Positions 19,990 through 28,203 of a stretch of 64,000 nucleotides of DNA are shown here, one piece after another. The notes beneath the pieces are model-generated. The model was not told where the DNA came from. It searched no databases and was given only the letters and a program-made list of their open reading frames with translations. The stretch comes from Ensifer adhaerens (lineage in GTDB: Bacteria > Pseudomonadota > Alphaproteobacteria > Rhizobiales > Rhizobiaceae): the NCBI RefSeq assembly GCF_002940685.1, contig NZ_PNFP01000017.1, forward strand, positions 1-64,000, in the 5' to 3' direction. Within the stretch, counting starts at the first letter, position 1; each line of letters begins with the position of its first letter. Both the position numbers and the translations under genes were made by a program.

Positions 19990-20154
19990 TCAACGCAGCG
20001 AGGCGATCTGGGCGGTGGCGGGCTGAGGCGCCGGCCATTGCACGGTCGTCATCAGCAGCGCCGAAATGGCGACTTCCGCGGCAACGACGATCCTGACGAC
20101 CGGCTTGAGGCTCAGAGCGGTGAAATTGTTCTGCTCGGGCTGGCTGTTCTGCAT
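19990..20154 (-). CDS. Small single-span membrane protein, unknown
   Basis: A 54-residue open frame starts at an ATG with GAGAGGGGACGGAA just upstream, a good ribosome binding site. The middle (KPVVRIVVAAEVAISALLM) is a plausible membrane span, with a polar N-terminus and an alanine/proline C-terminus. It lies between two genes whose strands leave this stretch otherwise empty. I recognise no family. The frame extends upstream without a better start. It could be a genuine small membrane protein or a chance frame; the ribosome binding site favours the former. Confidence 0.45.
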   Translation of the reverse strand: MQNSQPEQNNFTALSLKPVVRIVVAAEVAISALLMTTVQWPAPQPATAQIASLR

Positions 20155-20305
20155 TTCCGTCCCCTCTCCCGTTGCCCTGTTCTCCTGGCGCGTCCCTGCG
20201 CGGCAACGGCTGGAGAATGTCACAGCGTCATATTTCGTGACGTTCCCGGGGGAACATCCACGCGCTTGCCGGCGTTTGGCCCTCGTCAATATAAGGAGAA
20301 ACACG

Positions 20306-20929
20306 ATGGTGAAGCTTACCCGCCCCCTGTTGCGAGCCGCTGCGGCCGCGGGTTTGGTGTTGGCGATCGGTACGCCGTCCGCCTTTGCAGCCATGACCGC
20401 GACCACGGTGACGGACCTCAACATCCGCACGGGTCCGGGCCCTCAATATCCAACGGTCGGCCTTGCGACCCGCGGTAGCACCGCGATCGTCGACGGCTGC
20501 ATCGAAGGCAGCAAATGGTGCCGCATCGACGTCGGCGGCGTGCGCGGCTGGGTCTATGCCCAGTATCTGACGACAGATCTTGGCGGCTCGGCCGTCGTGG
20601 TTCAGGAGCGTCGCGCCGATCTGGCCATTCCGGCCGTTACCTACGAGGTGCAGCCCAATGATCCCGTCGTCGTCAGCAGTGGCGATGAATTGATCGGCCC
20701 GGTCGAACAGATCGACCCGATCGTGCCGCCGGACAACGTGCGGACCTACGTCACATCGAACCCCGGCGAGACCGTCTATCTCGACGGCGAGGTCGTGGTC
20801 GGCGCCGAACTGCCCCAGACCGTGGCCGTCCAGCGTGTCCCCGACTATTCCTATGACTATGTCAGCATCAACGGCCAGCCGGTTCTGGTCGAACCGGCAA
20901 CGCGACGCATCGTTTACGTCTACCGTTGA
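20306..20929 (+). CDS. Exported SH3b/DUF1236 protein
   Basis: The 207-residue protein has a signal peptide (about 1-29, ending PSAFAA). A bacterial SH3-like domain follows (about 30-92), with TDLNIRTGPGPQYPTVG and RGWVYAQYL. The C-terminal half ends with a DUF1236-type module (YVTSNPGETVYLDGEVVVGAELPQ, then YSYDYVSINGQPVLVEPATRRIVYVYR). This is an alphaproteobacterial periplasmic combination whose SH3b part may bind peptidoglycan or peptides. AAGGAG lies eight bases before the ATG at 20306, which fixes the start despite a longer open frame upstream. A 13-base hairpin follows the gene. Confidence 0.88.
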   Translation: MVKLTRPLLRAAAAAGLVLAIGTPSAFAAMTATTVTDLNIRTGPGPQYPTVGLATRGSTAIVDGCIEGSKWCRIDVGGVRGWVYAQYLTTDLGGSAVVVQERRADLAIPAVTYEVQPNDPVVVSSGDELIGPVEQIDPIVPPDNVRTYVTSNPGETVYLDGEVVVGAELPQTVAVQRVPDYSYDYVSINGQPVLVEPATRRIVYVYR

Positions 20930-20938
20930 TCGCCAAGA

Positions 20939-20969
20939 ACTTCCGGCGGCCTGAGTGGCCGCCGGAAGT
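20939..20969 (+). terminator. Hairpin after the SH3b/DUF1236 gene
   Basis: ACTTCCGGCGGCC and GGCCGCCGGAAGT form a perfect 13-base stem with a 5-base loop, ten bases after the stop. There is no T-run, so it may be an RNA-stabilising or factor-assisted 3' structure rather than a classical terminator. Confidence 0.55.
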
Positions 20970-21245
20970 GCATTGGACAAGGCGCGCGCTCCCTTACCGC
21001 GTCCACGAATCATTCGCCCTACAGGCACCGAGCGTCGGCGATCCAGCCGCCGGCAATAGCCTCTCGCCTCGCGCGATTGACGCTGTTTCGCCTAAAAATC
21101 AGCCAAATCAATAGACTATGGCGCAGGCACCCAGGCCGGCATTTCGCTCAAATTGACAATAAACCAGAATAGGCTTCAACCTATCGATGCCGGATCATCG
21201 GCTTTTAGTGGCCCGTCCACGACGAGCCACGACACGGAGGGATCA
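20970..21245. other. Intergenic region before the 21246 gene
   Basis: Nothing coding is supportable here. TTGACA at 21153-21158 is a good -35 box, but the -10 (TCAACC, 17 bases later) is weak. It is the most likely promoter of the small glycine-rich gene that follows. Confidence 0.3.
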
Positions 21246-21512
21246 ATGGAAGCATTAATGCCTATCATTACCCAATTGATCGCGGGGGCGGCCGGCGGCA
21301 ACGCGGCCAGCGCAGTGTTGAAGCAGCAGGCATTCGGTGTCGTCGCACGCACCATCGTCGGCGCAATCGGAGGCCTCGGCGGCGGGTTCCTCATCCAGAT
21401 GCTCGGCGGCGAAGCAGCCGCGACCGGACTTGCCATGCAAGCCATCGGCGGCCTCGTCGGCGGCGGCGTGCTGAGCGGCATCGTCGGGCAGTTCTTGGGG
21501 AAGACCGCCTAA
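21246..21512 (+). CDS. Small glycine/alanine-rich hydrophobic protein
   Basis: This 88-residue protein has glycine-rich hydrophobic stretches (TIVGAIGGLGGGFLIQMLGG and IGGLVGGGVLSGIVGQFLG), resembling glycine-zipper membrane segments. No signal peptide cleavage site is evident. GGAGG sits about five bases before the ATG at 21246, so the gene is credible. It is a single gene with a strong terminator. Glycine-zipper proteins insert into or oligomerise at membranes, but the function here is unknown. Confidence 0.75.
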   Translation: MEALMPIITQLIAGAAGGNAASAVLKQQAFGVVARTIVGAIGGLGGGFLIQMLGGEAAATGLAMQAIGGLVGGGVLSGIVGQFLGKTA

Positions 21513-21538
21513 CTCTGCGATCATATCCGTAGCAAGAC

Positions 21539-21563
21539 AAAAGGCGGCCCCTGGCCGCCTTTT
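21539..21563. terminator. Bidirectional intrinsic terminator
   Basis: AAAAGGCGGCC and GGCCGCCTTTT form an 11-base stem with a 3-base loop, between the convergent glycine-rich gene and ilvE. Confidence 0.88.
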
Positions 21564-21590
21564 CTGCATTCGAGACAGTTCCAAATGCCG

Positions 21591-22481
21591 TTACTCGGCG
21601 GCCGCGGCGACCGGGTAGACTTCCTTCATGTAGTCGTTCATCAGCGTTTCTGAGATCGTCGCCGGCGTGAAGCGGTAAGGCCCGATTTCGGAGACCGGCG
21701 TCACTTCGGCGGCGGACCCGGTCAGGAAGCACTCGCTGAACCCGGACAGTTCCTCCGGCATGATCGTCCGCTCGACCACTTCATAGCCGCGGCGCTTGGC
21801 AAGCTCGATCACCGTGCGGCGGGTAATGCCGTCGAGGAAGCAATCCGGCACCGGGGTGTGGATGACGCCGTCCTTGACGAAGAAGATGTTGGCGCCGGTC
21901 GCTTCCGCCACCCGGCCGCGATAGTCGAGCATCATCGCATCGGCATAGCCCTTGGCCTCGGCCGCATGCTTGGAGATGGTGCAGATCATGTAGAGGCCGG
22001 CGGCCTTCGACTTCGACGGCGCCGTCTGCGGATCCGGGCGGCGATATTCGGCAATGTCGAGCCGGATGCCCTTGAGCTTTTCCGCCGGGTTGAAGTAGCT
22101 GCCCCACTGCCAGATGGCGATGGCGACATTGATGCGGTTGTTCTGCGCCGAAACGCCCATGCTCTCGCTGCCGCGCCAGGCGATCGGCCGGACATAGGCC
22201 TCGGAGAAGCCCTGCCGCTTCAGGAGCTCGACGCTGGCGGCATCCAGTTCCTCCACCGAATGGGGGATCTTGAAGCCGAGGATCTCGGCGGACTGATGCA
22301 GGCGCTGGTTGTGTTCGGTCAGCTTGAAGATGCGGCCGCCATAGGCGCGCTCGCCTTCAAAGACCGCGCTGGCATAGTGCAAACCGTGGGTCAGCACGTG
22401 AATCTTGGCATCCTTCCACGCGACGAACTCGCCGTTGAACCAGATCTGTCCGTCCAACTGATCAAAAGGAACCGCTGCCAT
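21591..22481 (-). CDS. ilvE: Branched-chain-amino-acid aminotransferase IlvE
   Basis: This PLP-dependent fold-IV transaminase performs the last step of leucine, isoleucine and valine synthesis and the first of their degradation. The 296-residue protein shows the N-terminal IWFNGEFVAWKDAKIHVLTHGLHYASAVFEG in overlapping segments and RPIAWRGSESMGV. The PLP lysine lies in the SKSKAAGLY region at about 155. AEATGANIFFVKDG and the C-terminal FLTGSAAEVTPV follow. GGAGGATGACACC precedes the ATG. Convergent with the glycine-rich gene and divergent from the MarR gene, it is monocistronic. Confidence 0.94.
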   Translation of the reverse strand: MAAVPFDQLDGQIWFNGEFVAWKDAKIHVLTHGLHYASAVFEGERAYGGRIFKLTEHNQRLHQSAEILGFKIPHSVEELDAASVELLKRQGFSEAYVRPIAWRGSESMGVSAQNNRINVAIAIWQWGSYFNPAEKLKGIRLDIAEYRRPDPQTAPSKSKAAGLYMICTISKHAAEAKGYADAMMLDYRGRVAEATGANIFFVKDGVIHTPVPDCFLDGITRRTVIELAKRRGYEVVERTIMPEELSGFSECFLTGSAAEVTPVSEIGPYRFTPATISETLMNDYMKEVYPVAAAAE

Positions 22482-22670
22482 GGTGTCATCCTCCGGCGCA
22501 TGCGCGCCATTCTTAGTTGATTATCGTCCTGCTTTCAGTCTATCGGCAAACTGATTGAGGGAAAATTCAATTTCGTGATTTTGGATTTGCGATCGGAACG
22601 GCACGGCATATCCTTTCCAGATGTTGCCAATGCCAAATGTCTCGCTTACCGAGCATGGACGCTATCGACA

Positions 22671-22708
22671 CGGTAAAAATATGTCAATAAAGCTGACGTA
22701 TTTTTCCG
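22671..22708. promoter_or_regulatory. AT-rich dyad, candidate operator upstream of the MarR gene
   Basis: AAAAATATGTCA (22675-22686) and TGACGTATTTTT (22694-22705) are inverted repeats matching at 11 of 12 positions around a 7-base spacer. Each arm is flanked by CGG/CCG. It lies 43 bases before the GTG of the MarR-family gene. Size and symmetry fit a dimeric MarR or OmpR-type site, which would imply autoregulation. Confidence 0.5.
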
Positions 22709-22750
22709 AATGTTTCGCAAGTTGCAATCAGGCTGAAAGGAAATGACCGC

Positions 22751-23224
22751 GTGGCCGGCCAATCCAAAGAGAACACCCGGTATCTGAGCGATGCCGCCAC
22801 CGATGACGATACGATCGATTTCGAGATCATCGAGCTGCTCTTCTTCGCCTATCGCGACTTTACCTCCGACCCCGATGCGATCCTTGAAAAGAGCGGCTTC
22901 GGACGGGCGCACCACCGCGTCGTGCACTTTGTCGACCGGGAGCCCGGCATGACCGTCGCCGACCTGCTGGACACGCTGAAGATCACCAAGCAGAGCCTTG
23001 CCCGCGTGCTGAAGCAGTTGATCGATTCCGGCTATATCCGCCAGGAGACCGGTCCCGAGGACCGGCGCCAGCGCATGCTCTATACGACGGAAGAAGGCCA
23101 GGCGCTGGCGCGTGCGCTTGCCGAGCCACAGTCCCGCCGCATAGCGGATGCATTGGCAAGAACCGGTCCGGGTGCGCGCGAAACGGTCAAGTGCTTTCTC
23201 GCCGGTATGAAGAACAACGACTGA
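22751..23224 (+). CDS. petP: MarR-family regulator (PetP-like)
   Basis: The 157-residue protein has a MarR winged-helix core. REPGMTVADLLDTLKITKQSLARVLKQLIDSGYI forms the recognition region (about 75-105), followed by the wing ETGPEDRRQRMLYTTEEG. It starts at GTG 22751, with AAAGGAAATGACC as ribosome binding site. It is followed after 51 bases by an OmpR-type response regulator. This MarR-response regulator order is that of petP-petR, first described in Rhodobacter capsulatus where petR is needed for growth; the names here are by similarity and gene order. An AT-rich dyad upstream could be its own operator. Confidence 0.8.
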   Translation: MAGQSKENTRYLSDAATDDDTIDFEIIELLFFAYRDFTSDPDAILEKSGFGRAHHRVVHFVDREPGMTVADLLDTLKITKQSLARVLKQLIDSGYIRQETGPEDRRQRMLYTTEEGQALARALAEPQSRRIADALARTGPGARETVKCFLAGMKNND

Positions 23225-23275
23225 GACTGAGACCCGCCCTAGCGCGGACTTGGCCTGGAACTTGGGAAGCGTGGA

Positions 23276-23977
23276 ATGACGACAAAAGCGACTGTCTCGG
23301 ACGATGCGGCTCACCTTCTGGTCGTCGACGACGACCGGCGCATCCGCGATCTGCTCAACCGGTATCTGGTCGAACAGGGCTTTCGCGTGACGACCGCGTC
23401 CGACGCCGACGAAGCTCGCCGCAAACTCGTCGGCCTCGACTTCGACCTTCTGATCGTCGATGTGATGATGCCGGGCGAAAGCGGCATTTCGCTCACCCAG
23501 AGCCTCCGGCAGATCAAGACCGTGCCGATCCTGATGCTGACGGCGCTGGCGGAATCGAACTCGCGCATCGAGGGTCTCGAGGCCGGCGCCGACGACTATC
23601 TGTCCAAACCCTTCGACCCGCGCGAACTGGTGCTGCGCATCAACAACATCCTGCGCCGCAACCAGCCGGCCCAGGCTCCCAAGGTCGACCAGGTCATCTT
23701 CGGCCCCTATACCTTCTCGGTGGTGCGCAAGGAGCTTAGGCGCGGCGCCGACCACATCCGCCTGACGGACCGCGAGCAGGAGATCATGACGCTCTTCTCG
23801 CAGCGCGCCGGTGAAACGATCCCGCGCCACGAGCTGATCGGCGACGACGCCGAAGTCGGCGAGCGTACGATCGACGTGCAGATCAACCGCCTGCGCCGCA
23901 AGATCGAGGATGACCCCTCCAACCCCGTCTGGCTGCAGACGGTGCGCGGCATCGGCTACCGGCTGAGCGTGGACTGA
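23276..23977 (+). CDS. petR: OmpR-family response regulator (PetR-like)
   Basis: The 233-residue protein has a receiver domain (about 10-130). Its acidic pair is in VVDDDRR, the phosphoacceptor Asp in LIVDVMMPGESG (about 61), the conserved Thr in MLTALAESN and the Lys in LSKPFDPREL. The C-terminal winged-helix DNA-binding domain (about 140-233) ends VQINRLRRKIEDDPSNPVWLQTVRGIGYRL in the typical way. It sits between the MarR-like gene and the sensor kinase at 24010, its likely partner. The name follows gene order with the MarR gene and similarity; targets in this organism are unknown. Confidence 0.85.
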   Translation: MTTKATVSDDAAHLLVVDDDRRIRDLLNRYLVEQGFRVTTASDADEARRKLVGLDFDLLIVDVMMPGESGISLTQSLRQIKTVPILMLTALAESNSRIEGLEAGADDYLSKPFDPRELVLRINNILRRNQPAQAPKVDQVIFGPYTFSVVRKELRRGADHIRLTDREQEIMTLFSQRAGETIPRHELIGDDAEVGERTIDVQINRLRRKIEDDPSNPVWLQTVRGIGYRLSVD

Positions 23978-24009
23978 AGTGGCAGCCCTTCCGATGAGCG
24001 CGGCAAACA

Positions 24010-25392
24010 ATGGCAAGCTTTGACGGCATAGAGCAAGGAACGACAGGGGCGAGCGACAATGCCTGGAGGCGTTTCACCCGCTGGCTGCGCCGTCGCCTGC
24101 CCATGGGGCTTTACGCCCGCTCGCTGCTGATCGTCATCATCCCCATGGTGCTTCTGCAGTCGGTGGTCGCCTTCATCTTCATGGAGCGCCATTGGCAGCT
24201 GGTGACGCAGCGCCTGTCGGCGGCCGTGACCGGCGACATCGCGGCGATCGTCGATCTCATCGACACCTTCCCCGAGGATCGCAACATTGCGGAGATCATC
24301 CGCATCGCCCGCGAGCAGCTCGATCTCAGCATTTCCGTGGACCCGCCCGGCGAATTGCCGCCGCCGCGCCCCAGCCCCTTCTTCGAAATCCTCGACCAGA
24401 TCCTCGGCGAGGAAATCTCCAACCAGCTCCGCCGCCCCTTCTGGATCGACACGGTCGGCAATTCCAAGCTCGTCGAGATCCGCATCAAGCTCGACGATGG
24501 CCGCATCCTGCGCGTCTACGCCCGCCGCAACCAGGCCTATGCATCGAACACCCACATCTTCCTCGTCTGGATGGTCGCCGCCTCGCTGGTGCTCCTGACC
24601 ATCGCGATCCTGTTCCTACGCGGCCAGATCCGGCCGATCCTGGCGCTGACGAAGGCGGCGGAGAGCTTCGGCAAGGGCCAGAAGATCGACGACTTCGCGC
24701 CGCGCGGCGCCGACGAGATCCGTCGCGCCGGCCTCGCCTTCATCCTGATGCGCGAGCGCATCGAGCGGCAGATCGAGCAGCGCACCGCGATGCTGACCGG
24801 CGTCAGCCACGACCTTAGAACCATCCTCACCCGCTTCAAGCTGCAGCTGGCGCTTGCCGGCAACAATCCCGACCTCGACGGCCTCAACCAGGATGTCGAG
24901 GACATGCAGAACATGCTGGAGGGCTATCTGGCCTTCGCCCGCAGCGAGGCGGAGGAAGATGTCGGCCAGCTCAAGCTCAGCGATCTGATGACCCGGCTTG
25001 CGGCGGAAGCCGAGCTGCTCGGCAAGACGCTCACCACCTCCGTCGAGGGCGAGGACGAGGTTCGCGTGCGCCCGAACGCCTTCACCCGTCTCGTCGCCAA
25101 CATCGCCTCCAACGCCTACCGCTACGCCAACACCGTCAAGATCGATGCACGCCACAGTGCCAAGTGGCTGACGATCACCGTCGACGATGATGGTCCAGGC
25201 ATTCCCGAACGTTCGCGCGAGGACGTGTTCAAACCGTTCTTCCGCCTCGACGAGGCCCGCAATCTCGACAGCTCCGGCACCGGCCTTGGGCTGGCGATCG
25301 CCCGCGACATTGCCCGCAGCCACGGCGGCAACGTCACGCTCGGCGACAGTCCGCTCGGGGGCCTGAGGGCAACCGTGCGCGTACCGGCTTGA
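24010..25392 (+). CDS. Membrane sensor histidine kinase
   Basis: The 460-residue EnvZ/OmpR-type sensor has a transmembrane segment at about 38-58 and a periplasmic region to about 175. A second span follows (about 178-200, IFLVWMVAASLVLLTIAILFL), then a HAMP linker. The H-box is LTGVSHDLRT, with the phosphorylated His at about 267. An HATPase domain follows with the N-box NIASNAYRYA, G1 DDDGPGIP and G2 GTGLGLAI. All catalytic boxes are intact. It starts 32 bases after the response regulator and completes the MarR-regulator-kinase unit. The signal is unknown. Confidence 0.92.
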   Translation: MASFDGIEQGTTGASDNAWRRFTRWLRRRLPMGLYARSLLIVIIPMVLLQSVVAFIFMERHWQLVTQRLSAAVTGDIAAIVDLIDTFPEDRNIAEIIRIAREQLDLSISVDPPGELPPPRPSPFFEILDQILGEEISNQLRRPFWIDTVGNSKLVEIRIKLDDGRILRVYARRNQAYASNTHIFLVWMVAASLVLLTIAILFLRGQIRPILALTKAAESFGKGQKIDDFAPRGADEIRRAGLAFILMRERIERQIEQRTAMLTGVSHDLRTILTRFKLQLALAGNNPDLDGLNQDVEDMQNMLEGYLAFARSEAEEDVGQLKLSDLMTRLAAEAELLGKTLTTSVEGEDEVRVRPNAFTRLVANIASNAYRYANTVKIDARHSAKWLTITVDDDGPGIPERSREDVFKPFFRLDEARNLDSSGTGLGLAIARDIARSHGGNVTLGDSPLGGLRATVRVPA

Positions 25393-25449
25393 CCTTCCCA
25401 CCCGGGCGGGACACTGCTGTCGGCGATCGAGGCTGAGGGGAAGCGGGCA

Positions 25450-25953
25450 ATGGCAGACGCCATCAATTGGGGCGATTGGGAACGACGGGTCGCCGAACTC
25501 TGGGCAGCCTTCGACACTGTCGACGTGGACGCTTTCCTAGCACGTATCGATGCCCTTGCCGCCGAACTGCCGGCGGGACACGCCATCGGACTGTTCGAAA
25601 GAGCCTCGGCGCAGGATTCGACGGGCAATGAAGCAAAAGCCGAACGGCTCTACCGGCAGGCGCTGGAAAACGGCCTTCAGGGAATTCGCCGGCGGCGCGC
25701 CACCATCCAGCTCGCGAGCACGCTGCGCAATCTTGGCCGCGCCGATGAAGGCGTCGCGCTTCTGAACGCCGAGCTGACCCAGCCGGCGGACGAACTCGAC
25801 GATGCGGTCGTCGCCTTCCTGGCGCTCTGCCTCGTCGATACCGGGCAGGCAAAACAGGCGGCGGCACTCGCGCTCGGCAGCCTGTCGCGGCACCTTCCCC
25901 GCTACAACCGCTCGCTCAAACGCTACGCCGAAGCAGTGCGCACCGACGCCTGA
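25450..25953 (+). CDS. Tetratricopeptide-repeat protein
   Basis: This 167-residue soluble helical protein has TPR-like repeats. Examples are AIGLFERASAQDSTGNEAKAERLYRQALENG, where the ALENG end is typical, and LASTLRNLGRADEGVALLNAEL. Related alphaproteobacterial proteins of this size are uncharacterised. An AGGGGAAG site precedes the ATG. It follows the kinase by 57 bases on the same strand and may be cotranscribed, and it converges with the phosphatase gene three bases beyond its stop. Confidence 0.75.
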   Translation: MADAINWGDWERRVAELWAAFDTVDVDAFLARIDALAAELPAGHAIGLFERASAQDSTGNEAKAERLYRQALENGLQGIRRRRATIQLASTLRNLGRADEGVALLNAELTQPADELDDAVVAFLALCLVDTGQAKQAAALALGSLSRHLPRYNRSLKRYAEAVRTDA

Positions 25954-25956
25954 TTT

Positions 25957-26520
25957 CTAGCGCTTGTAGATCGAGATCAGGCCGCGCCGTTCGTTGAAAC
26001 GGTGCCAGGCATCGATGCGGCGCGGATGGCGTGCGCGCATGACGTCGAGCGGCGCCAGCAGCCGCCCGTCGCGGCCAAGGGCTGCATCGAGGATCTCGAT
26101 GATGCGACGGTTCGGCCAGGGCTTGCGCGTGATCGTCAGCAGCGCCCGGAAGGCCTCGTCCTCCCGCCCTGCCCCAAGCTGATGGGCGATCAGCCCATAG
26201 GCAAAGGCAGTCGAGCGGCTGACGCCGGCATGGCAATGCACGAGAATGCGGCTCTCCACGTCCTCCGCCGAGGGGCGCATGGCCTCGAACACCTCGAGCA
26301 CCAGATCCGGGAAATGCTGCGTGGCGTTCGGATTTTCCTGGTCGCGCATGCGCACGACCCGGTGGCTCGCGTCGGCAATGACGGGCACATCGGCATCCGG
26401 CAGTTCCGGATCGAGCAGTGAGAGCACGTGGCTTGCGCGCCAGTCGCGCGCGGCATCGGCAGCGCGCCACAGGCAGGACACCTTGACGCGTTCGGGGATC
26501 GCTTCGATTGCAATGGTCAT
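25957..26520 (-). CDS. Tyrosine/dual-specificity phosphatase-like protein
   Basis: The 187-residue protein carries the cysteine phosphatase P-loop HCHAGVSRST (HCX5R) at about 95-104. An upstream aspartate-rich stretch (LLDPELPDADVPV) could supply the general acid. The rest is helical and ends in the basic ERRGLISIYKR. It should hydrolyse phosphotyrosine or a small phosphorylated molecule; the substrate is unknown. It starts four bases after the csaA stop on the same strand, indicating a two-gene operon. Confidence 0.85.
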   Translation of the reverse strand: MTIAIEAIPERVKVSCLWRAADAARDWRASHVLSLLDPELPDADVPVIADASHRVVRMRDQENPNATQHFPDLVLEVFEAMRPSAEDVESRILVHCHAGVSRSTAFAYGLIAHQLGAGREDEAFRALLTITRKPWPNRRIIEILDAALGRDGRLLAPLDVMRARHPRRIDAWHRFNERRGLISIYKR

Positions 26521-26524
26521 GGGA

Positions 26525-26866
26525 TCACATCAGCTTCTTGCCGTTGGGGACCGGCCGTTCGGTGGCAGCCAGCACGATCGCGCCGGCCTCGTCTGCAAAG
26601 CCCAGGGTCAGCACTTCCGAGCGCACAGGCCCGATCTGACGCGGCGGAAAATTGACCACGCCCAGCACCTGCCGCCCGACGAGATCCTCCGGACGATAAT
26701 GCACCGTGATTTGGGCTGATGACTTTTTTATGCCGATTTCCGGACCGAAATCGATTTTCAGCTTGAAGGCCGGCTTGCGGGCTTCGGGGAAAGGCTCGGC
26801 TTCGACGATGGTGCCGACGCGGATATCCACGCGCTCGAAATCAGCAAATTCAATCGTTTCCGCCAT
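26525..26866 (-). CDS. csaA: tRNA-binding, chaperone-like protein CsaA
   Basis: The 113-residue OB-fold protein is of the CsaA/EMAP-II type, with [27 protein letters not shown] (in overlapping parts), [28 protein letters not shown] and the C-terminal PVPNGKKL. This is a homodimeric tRNA-binding fold, proposed in Bacillus to assist protein export. AAGGGA lies before the ATG at 26866. The longer open frame upstream is rejected because it lacks family similarity. It is first of a probable operon with the phosphatase gene. Confidence 0.92.
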   Translation of the reverse strand: MAETIEFADFERVDIRVGTIVEAEPFPEARKPAFKLKIDFGPEIGIKKSSAQITVHYRPEDLVGRQVLGVVNFPPRQIGPVRSEVLTLGFADEAGAIVLAATERPVPNGKKLM

Positions 26867-26904
26867 CACAAATCCCTTTGCATGAAAAATTCTCCGCCGC
26901 CGGA

Positions 26905-27864
26905 TTAAAGCATCGGAGGAGATTCCGGAAGCGCGCCGACTTCGGCAGGCTCCCCGCGAAATCTGGCCTCCTCCCATGAGCGGCGCGCGAACTGCTCGGC
27001 AAGAAAATCGACGAAGACCCGCACCCGCGGTGGCAGGAAGCGCCGGTGCGGGTAGACGACCGTGATCGGTTCCGCCTCGGCATAGTTGCAATTGGTCAGA
27101 AGCGGCACCAGCCAGCCCGCCCTGATGTCTTCTCCGACCAGAATCTCCGAGAGCCGCACGATCCCGATGCCCGCAAGCGCAAGCCGCCTGAGCGCTTCGG
27201 TGCTGTTGGCCTCGACGGAGCCCCGGACACGGATCGCGCGCCGGCCATCGCCATCCTGGAACTCCCAGACATTGAGGCGGCCGCGCGCGGTTATGGCGAG
27301 GCAGACGTGCCGCTGCAGGTCGTCGGGCGTCTTCGGAACGCCGTGCCGTTCAAGATATCCCGGCGCCGCACAGATGACGCGGCGGTTCGATGCCAGGCGC
27401 CTCGTCACCAGCGTGCTGTCGCTTGGCGCCGCGACCCGTATCGCAACGTCGGCGTCACCGCTCATGAGATCGACGACCGCGTCGCTGAAATCGAGCTCCA
27501 GATCGATCGTGGGGTAGCGCGCTATGAAGTCGGGCAGCATCGGCACGATCAGGCGATGACCGAAGGCGCTGGGCAGGCTCACCCGCAGCCGCCCGCGCGG
27601 CACCGCCCCCGGTTGGATGGCGATTTCCGCATCCTCGATGTCCCCGAGGATGCGGCGGGTCGATTCCGCATAGGCGCTGCCTTCGCTCGTCAGGCTGATG
27701 CTGCGCGTCGAGCGCTGCAGCAGCCGCACGCCGAGGCGCGCCTCCAGCCGGCCGACGATCTTGCTGACCGCCGACGGCGTCATGCGCAGCCGCCGCGCCG
27801 CCGCCGAGAAATCGCCCTCCTCGACGACGGCGAGAAACACCGCCATGGCTTCCTGTCGATCCAT
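26905..27864 (-). CDS. LysR-family transcriptional regulator
   Basis: This 319-residue LysR protein has the helix-turn-helix at about 17-40 ([27 protein letters not shown]) and a linker helix. The effector domain (about 90-300) has the CrgA-like pattern [21 protein letters not shown] in overlapping parts and a tail enriched in R/E/P. It begins right after the csaA gene's upstream side on the same strand, but no divergent target gene is obvious. The effector is unknown. Confidence 0.9.
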   Translation of the reverse strand: MDRQEAMAVFLAVVEEGDFSAAARRLRMTPSAVSKIVGRLEARLGVRLLQRSTRSISLTSEGSAYAESTRRILGDIEDAEIAIQPGAVPRGRLRVSLPSAFGHRLIVPMLPDFIARYPTIDLELDFSDAVVDLMSGDADVAIRVAAPSDSTLVTRRLASNRRVICAAPGYLERHGVPKTPDDLQRHVCLAITARGRLNVWEFQDGDGRRAIRVRGSVEANSTEALRRLALAGIGIVRLSEILVGEDIRAGWLVPLLTNCNYAEAEPITVVYPHRRFLPPRVRVFVDFLAEQFARRSWEEARFRGEPAEVGALPESPPML

Positions 27865-27977
27865 CTCATCTATTCCATGTCGTCACAGATGAACCGAAAT
27901 TATCATGGATTATCGCGGTCGGCGATGGGTTGTAGCCTGAGCCGGAACTCAGATGGCAAAGCTGAAGGGTGACGGAA

Positions 27978-28166
27978 ATGGACGATCAGCGGATCAATGT
28001 GCCGATGAGCTACCAGCTGCATTCCTGGGCGCGGCGTCAGCGCAGCGCCGCGATCGGCAAGACATGCCGCCGGACAGCAAGGGCGATCTGGAGGTTTCTG
28101 CTCGGCCGGCAAGCGCGCCGCCAACAGAGTACACGCGCTGCCGTCGCTTCCACGCGCACGCCATAG
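27978..28166 (+). CDS. Possible small basic protein
   Basis: A 62-residue open frame lies in the 339-base gap between the divergent LysR gene and proC. AAGGGTGAC lies before its ATG. The product is arginine-rich, with a short hydrophobic turn in the middle (TARAIWRFLL), and no family is recognised. Composition this rich in arginine also arises by chance in GC-rich noncoding DNA, so it is marginal. Confidence 0.3.
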   Translation: MDDQRINVPMSYQLHSWARRQRSAAIGKTCRRTARAIWRFLLGRQARRQQSTRAAVASTRTP

Positions 28167-28203
28167 CCGCCGGCACCATCACGGCACCGGTGGCCCTGCG
28201 GGC

